From Candidatus Kerfeldbacteria bacterium (GTDB taxonomy: Bacteria > Patescibacteriota > Patescibacteriia > SBBC01), in contig JACQPY010000019.1 in assembly GCA_016207275.1 (NCBI GenBank), positions 1 to 32,457 on the forward strand: a DNA stretch of 32,457 bases, read 5' to 3'. The position numbers and the translations under genes are program-made. The notes beneath the pieces are model-generated. The model had not been told where the DNA came from and made no database searches. It was given only the letters and a program-made list of their open reading frames with translations. The stretch's first letter is position 1. Each line of letters begins with the position of its first letter. Positions 26,623-32,457 of the stretch are shown in pieces.

Positions 26623-27841
26623 ACCTCAAAGCTTCTATGGGATCTTTCCGAGCCGCCCGAATCGCCGGCAAGAGTCCAAAGACTACACCGACCCCGAGTG
26701 AAAAGCTCGTCGCAATCACAACCGAGTTCAAGTTTACCACAATCGGCAATCCGGCCTTCGCTTCGGTGAAAATTCCAGCCACGGTCACGAGCCCGACGCC
26801 GATCGCCCCGCCGATCAACGAAATCACCGCTGACTCAGTCAAAAACTGGACCATGATGTTGCCGCGCGTCGCACCGAGTGCCTTGCGCAAGCCGATTTCC
26901 TTCGTCCGTTCGGACACGGCTACCAGCATGATGTTCATGATGCCGATGCCGCCGACGATCAGTGAAATCGAAGCTAAGCCAACAATGGCCGTGGTTAGAA
27001 TACCAAGAACCTGATCGATTGTTTTCAGCAGGTCGTCTTGGGTGAAAACCGTAAAATCCTCGGTTTGGTCGTGCCGATTGAGCATCAACTCTCGTAGCTC
27101 CTCGGCCACAACTTTGACGTCGGCCGTTTCCTCCGTTTGGAAGATAATCCGGAAAATTTGGGTGTTGGGAAAATCGGCCTTAGCCGTCTCGAAGGGAAAC
27201 AAAATCAAATTTTCGAATGACGGCGCGCCAAAGCTTAACGCCTGTGCCGGTGACTCCATCACGCCAACGACCTCGTACGACTGGCGGCCGAACTTAATCT
27301 TCTGTCCGACAATCCGGCCGGCGTCAACGCCCGGAAATAAGACTTTTCGGGCGCCTTTGTCAATCGTCACCGCTCGTCGTTTTTCAGTCTGATCGTCCTG
27401 GTTCAGCTTGCGCCCGGCCACTAACTCGGCGTTGTAAGCCAGCTCATAGTAGCTCGGTTCGACCGCGGCGTTCAGCGCCGCCGGAAAGCTCCGTTCGCCG
27501 ACTGACGGCAGGCCGGCCAGCAGCGAGACCACCGAGCCGTCAGTAATATCGGGCAGGGCGCGGATAGCTTGGTAGTCGCCTTCGGTCAGCGTCGAGGCAC
27601 CGACGGTAGCGGCCGGGTTGAATCCGCCGTTTTCCGTATCGAATTTTCCCGGCAGGATGAAGAGAATGTTCGAACCGAGGTCGGTGATCTGCTTAGCCAC
27701 CGCATCCTTAACGCCCTGCCCCAACCCGATCAAGGCGATAATCTGCGCCACGCCGATGATGACCCCGAGCATGGTCAGGAATGACCGGACTTTCTTCGAC
27801 CAGATCGATCTCAACGCGATCAGGAATGCTTGGCTGAACAT
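26615..27841 (-). CDS. MacB-type ABC transporter permease (FtsX/MacB_PCD)
   Basis: SIWSKKVRSFLTMLGVIIGVAQII; ASISLIVGGIGIMNIMLVAVSERTKEIGLRKALGATRGNI. Confidence 0.92.
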   Translation of the reverse strand: MFSQAFLIALRSIWSKKVRSFLTMLGVIIGVAQIIALIGLGQGVKDAVAKQITDLGSNILFILPGKFDTENGGFNPAATVGASTLTEGDYQAIRALPDITDGSVVSLLAGLPSVGERSFPAALNAAVEPSYYELAYNAELVAGRKLNQDDQTEKRRAVTIDKGARKVLFPGVDAGRIVGQKIKFGRQSYEVVGVMESPAQALSFGAPSFENLILFPFETAKADFPNTQIFRIIFQTEETADVKVVAEELRELMLNRHDQTEDFTVFTQDDLLKTIDQVLGILTTAIVGLASISLIVGGIGIMNIMLVAVSERTKEIGLRKALGATRGNIMVQFLTESAVISLIGGAIGVGLVTVAGIFTEAKAGLPIVVNLNSVVIATSFSLGVGVVFGLLPAIRAARKDPIEALRYE

Positions 27842-27842
27842 T

Positions 27843-28532
27843 TTAGACGATTCTCCCGTCCTTCAGCCGGATGATCCGGTTTGCCGCCGATGCGAGTTCT
27901 TCGCTGTGCGTCACCATCAGCAGCGTCGTGCCCTGACGATTCAAGTCGGCCAAAATCTTAATGACCTCTTCCCCCGACTTTGAATCAAGATTGCCGGTCG
28001 GCTCGTCGGCCAGCACGACTTTCGGGTTATTCGTTAACGCCCGCGCAATCGCCACGCGTTGCTTCTCGCCGCCCGAAAGTTTACTCGGGCGATACCTGAG
28101 TCGGTGGCCAAGGCCGACTTTTTCGAGTAGTTCTTTAGCACGCCCCTTCCTATCGTAGGAGGGGTGCTCCGAGCTTCGTCGAGGAGCGGGGAGGTACATC
28201 CCGGGTAACGCCACGTTGCTGATGACGTCAGCATTCGGCAGCAGGTTGAAGTTCTGAAAAATAAAACCAATGAACTCGCTGCGCAGTCTAGCCTGTTCAC
28301 GGTCGGACATTTTCAACGACACGGGCTTGCCTTCCAGCACGTACGTCCCGCTGGTCGCTCGATCAAGCAGGCCGATGATGTTCATCAGGGTCGACTTGCC
28401 CGAACCCGACGGTCCCATGATGGCTACGAACTCACCAGGTTCGATTGATAGGCTGACGTCATCGAGCGCCTTAAATTCACCCTCTCCGACCTCGAAGGTT
28501 TTGGTGATGTGCTGGAGTTCAATCAAAGGCAT
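27843..28532 (-). CDS. MacB/LolD-type ABC transporter ATPase
   Basis: Walker A GPSGSGKST, LSGGEKQRVAIARAL, ADEPTGNLDSKSG. Confidence 0.94.
   Translation of the reverse strand: MPLIELQHITKTFEVGEGEFKALDDVSLSIEPGEFVAIMGPSGSGKSTLMNIIGLLDRATSGTYVLEGKPVSLKMSDREQARLRSEFIGFIFQNFNLLPNADVISNVALPGMYLPAPRRSSEHPSYDRKGRAKELLEKVGLGHRLRYRPSKLSGGEKQRVAIARALTNNPKVVLADEPTGNLDSKSGEEVIKILADLNRQGTTLLMVTHSEELASAANRIIRLKDGRIV
28143..28196. repeat. Palindromic element inside the ATPase coding frame
   Basis: CCCCTTCCTAtcgTAGGAGGGG-TG-GCTCCgagcttcgtcgaGGAGC-GGGGAGGT; encodes PAPRRSSEHPSYDRKG on minus. Confidence 0.75.
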
Positions 28533-28579
28533 GCGGCTTTAGTTTACCATGACCACTGCTTAAGGCCGCTAAAATGGCC

Positions 28580-28608
28580 TTGACACCCCGCCAAAACCCT
28601 TCTATACT
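28580..28608 (+). promoter_or_regulatory. Consensus sigma70-type promoter TTGACA-17-TATACT
   Basis: TTGACA at 28580-28585, TATACT at 28603-28608, spacer exactly 17 nt. Confidence 0.8.
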
Positions 28609-28614
28609 GTCTGT

Positions 28615-28761
28615 TGCAATCGATTTTTTGTGGAAATCCCTTTGAAAATCGATTTAACCCTAACCTTAGCAAAATTCCCTATGACCACCCTTACCACTAA
28701 CCAAAACATCGGCGGCTAGCCACGATTTTAGCGTGCGCAGACCGCCGTACGGCGGTTTTTT
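28615..28761 (+). ncRNA. Candidate short stand-alone transcript (sRNA or leader/attenuator)
   Basis: Stem AATCGATTTT/AAAATCGATT (28619-28654), mini-ORF MTTLTTNQNIGG* (28681-28719), terminator at 28741-28761. Confidence 0.5.
28741..28761 (+). terminator. Intrinsic terminator
   Basis: ACCGCCgtacGGCGGT followed by T-run. Confidence 0.85.
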
Positions 28762-29490
28762 GTTCTCGCCAACCTTAAAACCTCAAACGACCAAAGGCGG
28801 GAACAACCTCGAGCGAAGCGCAGCGGAGTCGAGAGGTCCCCGCTGCTACAGTCCAAGCTCTCTAACAACGTGATCATTTGAAGCCCAACGCAGTTCCGGT
28901 TTTCCAAAACGGAATCACGCTGTGCTTCAAAAAAATTGCGCCGATCTAGACCTGTCCGGCAGTTAACCAGTCCGACTCTTGGACGCTCGGGTCCTAGGCC
29001 CATCGGTCGGGCGTAGGTCAAAGACGGCGCACCCCTCTCGGGGACTTCTGAGGAATGTGTTGGCGCGGGGGTACGACCACGCCGATGCTCTGATCGCAAG
29101 GTCTGGACACTGAGAAGTCCCCATCCATTTGTCTTCGCTCCGCTGTAGGGGGCGCCGGTACACACTCTGCAGAACACTAGCTAGGGGATGTGAAGTTTTG
29201 CAGACCACGTTCGTGTACGGCGCCCCGTCTCCGAGGGGAAAAACACTAAAGATTGATCGTTTAATCATTATGGGCGCCTCTGGCAATAATTCCGACCTCG
29301 GATCCGTCAGTCCGCCGAGGAAGGCATGCGCTGCCCGCTGGCCCACCACTCACCCTGAACCTGAGCGCAAGCGAATGGTTCGGGGCTGCTCCGGGACGGA
29401 GCGTTCGTGAGCCTTGCGGAGCCACGACGTTTCTCAGCTAGATCCTGGGACCGTCTAAGCGCCGTCACGACGCTCCGTTCTCGGGGCAAT

Positions 29491-29581
29491 CCCCTCCTGA
29501 ATCCAGGAGGGGTGGCGCGAAAGCGCCGGGGTGGTCATCTCACCTTGCTAAGGGGAGATGTCACGAAGTGACAGAGAGGTA
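29491..29581. repeat. Tandem pair of palindromic elements
   Basis: CCCCTCCTgaatccAGGAGGGG-TG-GCGCgaaaGCGC-CGGGGTGGT followed by TCTCACCTTgctAAGGGGAGAT-G-TCACgaaGTGA-CAGAGAGGT. Confidence 0.75.
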
Positions 29582-29584
29582 AAT

Positions 29585-29673
29585 GGGGGCGCCCGTCGCC
29601 ACCGGCTCCAATCGGTGTGAGAGCGCCAGTCCCTCGAGGACGTCAGCTCCGCCGGCGGTCTCCGCCCCCACCA
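29585..29673 (+). other. Structured tRNA-like segment (GGGGGCG...CGCCCCC-A-CCA), not a canonical tRNA
   Basis: 7-bp closing stem plus ACCA end, internal CACCG/CGGTG and GTCC/GGAC hairpins; no TTCGANTC T-arm. Confidence 0.35.
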
Positions 29674-30229
29674 CTGCTCTTTTCTCTCAACACCACTGAA
29701 TGGCGCATGACCGAGAATTCATGCTTCTACCAGTGTTGTTGATCCCGAACGTTGACAACTGAATAGCATAGGTTGAGCATCAAACTAGTGTACCGAAGCT
29801 TCATGCGTCGGTACACAATCGTCCATTCCGTAATCGTGTCCCGATTCCTCATCCGTCGCCGAGGAGGCTGAGCGTCGAACTTGCTTCGCGCTAGGCCGAC
29901 GACAGCGACACCATGAAGGGAAAGGGGGAGCTGGGAAGGCCCCGCACCGAGCGCTTCGCTCTGGTGCGCGGGCACCCGAACTCCATCTTCGCGATTACGG
30001 TTGAACAACATAAGGGCGTACGGTGGATGCCTCGACATCGCGCGGCGATGAAGGACGTAGGAGCCTGCGATAAGCCTCGGGGAGGTGGCAACCGACCTGT
30101 GATCCGGGGATGTCCGAATGGGGAAACCTTCTGCCCGGAAGGGGCAGAGCCGGCGGCTGAACACATAGGCCGTCTGGAGCGCACCTGGCGAATTGAAACA
30201 TCTTAGTAGCCAGAGGAAAAGAAAATAAC

Positions 30230-30305
30230 GCCTCCGCTATAGCTACGGCGTACCAGCGTTCTTGCAATAATGCAGGAACTCGTGTGCCGGAGCTTTAGCG
30301 GAGGC
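30230..30305 (+). other. 23S insertion 1: 76-nt long hairpin
   Basis: GCCTCCGCTA...TAGCGGAGGC 10-bp stem between GAGGAAAAGAAA and ATTCCCGTAGTAGTGGCGAGCGA. Confidence 0.75.
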
Positions 30306-30426
30306 ACATTCCCGTAGTAGTGGCGAGCGAACCGGGAAGAGCCAAAACCTCTAGAGCTTTCTCCTGCAAAGGGGAATAGGGTCCAAGCCCATATGCTGTA
30401 GGGGCGTTGCGAGAAGTAACGTCTAA

Positions 30427-30625
30427 AGCTTGTCCCCGTGCAAACGGGGACCCAGCAGGTCTGTCATCCTGAAACTGTTTCAGGATCTGACAGGACCCCG
30501 CATCAAGTGCGGGGTCACCCTGCGGGTGACTTTAGGAGTAGAGCGCATGTTCGACCGCTCCCCCTGCCTCCCCCTCTCCTTACATAAGGAGAGGGGGACG
30601 GGGGGTGAGGTCAGACCAGCTCGTA
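30427..30625 (+). other. 23S insertion 2: ~200-nt arm made of serial palindromic modules
   Basis: GTCCCCG/CGGGGAC; CTGTCATCCTGAAAC/GTTTCAGGATCTGACAG; GACCCCGCA/TGCGGGGTC; TCACCC/GGGTGA; CCCCCTCTCCTT/AAGGAGAGGGGG. Confidence 0.75.
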
Positions 30626-30787
30626 GCCGAACGGCCTGGAACGGCCGGCCATAGACGGTGATAGCCCGGTAGGCGAAACGAGCCCTCAAAAGCTTTACTG
30701 GTTACTTTCCTCGAGTAGCACGAGACCCGTGAAATCTTGTGTGAAACTGGGAGGACTAGACTTCCAAGGCTAAATACGCGCGACGTT

Positions 30788-30824
<37 letters not shown>

Positions 30825-30884
30825 CACCCCGGTGAGGGGAATGAAATAGTATCTGAAACCGTATCGCCTACAAGCAGTGGGAGC

Positions 30885-30986
30885 CTGTGCTTCGCACAGT
30901 AGTTATCAGTTGTAAATTGTAAGATTGAAACAACTCATCTCTTACAACTTTAATCTTTAATCTGACAACTACCGCGCGGAGCGCGG
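30885..30986 (+). other. 23S insertion 3: IVS-like insert in the helix 25 region
   Basis: Lies between CAAGCAGTGGGAGC and GTGACCGCGTGCC; CTGTGcttcgCACAG, TAGTTATCAG...CTGACAACTA, CCGCGCggaGCGCGG. Confidence 0.8.
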
Positions 30987-31096
30987 GTGACCGCGTGCCT
31001 ATTGAAGAATGAACCAACGACTTCGATCCGTGTCGTTCGGCTAATCCCGCGAGGGAGGAGCCAAAGTGAAAGCGAGCCCGAATAGGGCGACCGCCC

Positions 31097-31138
31097 AGCA
31101 CCATTTGAATCCTTCTGGATTCAAATGGTGCTGGGCAG
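31097..31138 (+). other. 23S insertion 4: perfect 19-bp hairpin
   Basis: CCCAGCACCATTTGAATCC-TTCT-GGATTCAAATGGTGCTGGG. Confidence 0.8.
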
Positions 31139-31532
31139 ATGGCACGGACGAGACCCGAAGCCGGGTGAGCTACCCATGGCCAGGATGAAGCGCAGGTAAC
31201 ACTGCGTGGAGGTCCGAACCCATACGTCGTGCAACGCGTTGGGATGAGCTGTGGGTAGGGGAGAAATTCCAATCGAACTCGGCGATAGCTGGTTCTCCTC
31301 GAAATAGCTGTTGGGCTAGCCTCGTAAACCTTGTGACCGGAGGTAGAGCACTGAATGGGACTGGATGGCGCGAGCCTACCTGTTCCAACCAAACTCCGAA
31401 TGCCGGTCCTCGAATTACGGGAGTCAGACTGTGAGGTCTAAGCTTCACCAGTCAAAAGGGAAAGAGCCCTGATCCTCAGCTAAGGCCCCTAAATTACCGC
31501 TCAGTGTAAAGGAAGTGGAGTGACTCAAACAA

Positions 31533-31594
<62 letters not shown>

Positions 31595-31645
31595 TGCTCT
31601 GCGCCGACAATGTATCGGGACTTAAGCGGTGTGCCGAAGCTAGGA

Positions 31646-31745
31646 GCTGCGCGTTGCGCAGCAGTTGTCAGTTACAGGTTAACAGTTGTCAGCACACACT
31701 GATAACTAACAACGTACAACTGGTAACTACTGCGCAGCGCGCGGC
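31646..31745 (+). other. 23S insertion 5: IVS-like insert in the helix 45 region
   Basis: Between GTGCCGAAGCTAGGA and GGTAGAGGAGCGTTC; GCTGCGCgttGCGCAGC + CAGTTGTCAGTTACAGG...CAACTGGTAACTACT + TGCGCAGCGCGC. Confidence 0.8.
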
Positions 31746-32025
31746 GGTAGAGGAGCGTTCGGTATGCGCCGAAGTCCCGCCGGAAGGCGGGGTGGAGCGT
31801 ACCGAAGTGCGAATGTTGGTATAAGTAGCAAAAATCCCGATGAAAACTCGGGACACCGAAAACCCAAGGTTTCCTGGGCAACGCAAATCGTCCCAGGGTG
31901 AGTCGGTCCTAAGGCGAGGCTGAAAAGCGTAGCTAATGGACAGCTGGTTAACATTCCAGCACTACCGTGTGGTTATCGGTCTGGTGCGCATTGTTTCGGA
32001 TCGAGCGCGTTTTGGTTATACGCGT

Positions 32026-32135
32026 CCCTGTACCACTCACTTCGCTTCGCTGCGTTCGGGTACAGGGCAAGGGATTTTAGTAAAGAACCCTTGCCCCATA
32101 CACGAGCGGAGTGGAACGGAGCGAGTGGTATGGGG
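32026..32135 (+). other. 23S insertion 6: three consecutive hairpins
   Basis: CCCTGTACC/GGGTACAGGG, GCAAGGG/CCCTTGC, CCCCATAC/GTATGGGG. Confidence 0.65.
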
Positions 32136-32457
32136 GCCGGCAAAGCCGCAAGGCCGCGCCAATTCGATCTCCCGCAGTGCCGAGAAAAGCCAGACTGTTA
32201 CGTCGCGCGGTAACCGTACCGGAAACCGACACAGGTGGGTAGGCAGGTAATCTGCCAAGGTGGACGAGAGAACCATCGCTAAGGAACTCGGCAAAACAGT
32301 AGCCGTACCCTCGGTATATGGCTTACCCTCGCGCAAGCGAGGGTCGAAGTTAATGACGTCAAGCGACTGTTTACCAAAAACTTAGGTCCCTGCGAAACCG
32401 TAAGGTGATGTATAGGGGCTGATGCCTGGCCAGTGTCAGAACGTTAAGGGGAGAGGT

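Noticed and set aside
28728-29349. Minus-strand ORFs of 149 and 128 aa upstream of 23S as proteins
   Set aside because: Translations are Arg/Gly/Pro-rich without recognisable motifs, and they overlap dense hairpins; a non-coding reading is more likely.
28770-29480. RNase P RNA, tmRNA, SRP RNA or 5S rRNA in the structured region
   Set aside because: I found no GAGGAAAGTCC/ACAGAA core, no tmRNA tag or GGTTCGA...CCA tail, no GGAAGCA SRP core and no 5S consensus on either strand. A cmscan run would be decisive.
29585-29673. Calling a canonical tRNA
   Set aside because: Acceptor-like stem and ACCA are present, but no T-arm consensus and no convincing anticodon arm; kept only as a tRNA-like observation.

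Overview
The window is about 32.5 kb of a compact, GC-rich bacterial chromosome. It is probably Patescibacteria/CPR-like, judging from gene content, TSP1/FG-GAP surface proteins and an insertion-rich 23S; this is inference. Housekeeping genes: ruvA, a FemAB-like transferase, a sugar nucleotidyltransferase, uvrB, rpsT, a holA-like gene, polA, tRNA-Arg(CCG), tRNA-Leu(TAG), a MacB-type ABC transporter, and the 5' ~2.4 kb of a 23S rRNA gene that runs off the right edge. Accessory genes: large surface proteins (FN3/TSP1/FG-GAP; lamin-tail/PKD/OB-fold), two NUDIX paralogs, an orphan subtilisin-prodomain-like protein, and a nucleotide-metabolism patch (NDT-like, CYTH, class II RNR-like, UPF0200-like, Gre-like, dTMP-kinase-like). 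Main observations: (1) the 23S gene carries at least six helical insertions. The two at the helix 25 and helix 45 regions share sequence words with the flanks of a free-standing 442-bp cassette. That cassette is bounded by 24-bp imperfect inverted repeats and encodes a four-helix-bundle 23S-IVS protein. (2) A family of 85-87 bp terminal-inverted-repeat elements (TIR core ACCCCGT...) whose inner stem bases differ between copies but stay complementary within each copy. (3) A two-hairpin palindromic repeat (CCCCTCCT..AGGAGGGG-TG-hairpin-CGGGGTGGT) found between genes, in frame inside the ABC ATPase, at the 5' end of the lamin-tail ORF and, as a related module, inside 23S. (4) A stand-alone transcript candidate with a consensus promoter, a 10-bp stem, a Thr-rich 12-aa ORF and an intrinsic terminator. 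(5) A class II RNR whose conserved N-x-C-x-E active-site motif reads A-P-C-A-E. (6) About 1.2 kb of apparently non-coding, hairpin-rich DNA upstream of 23S with no 16S. All calls were made by eye; no database search or folding program was run.
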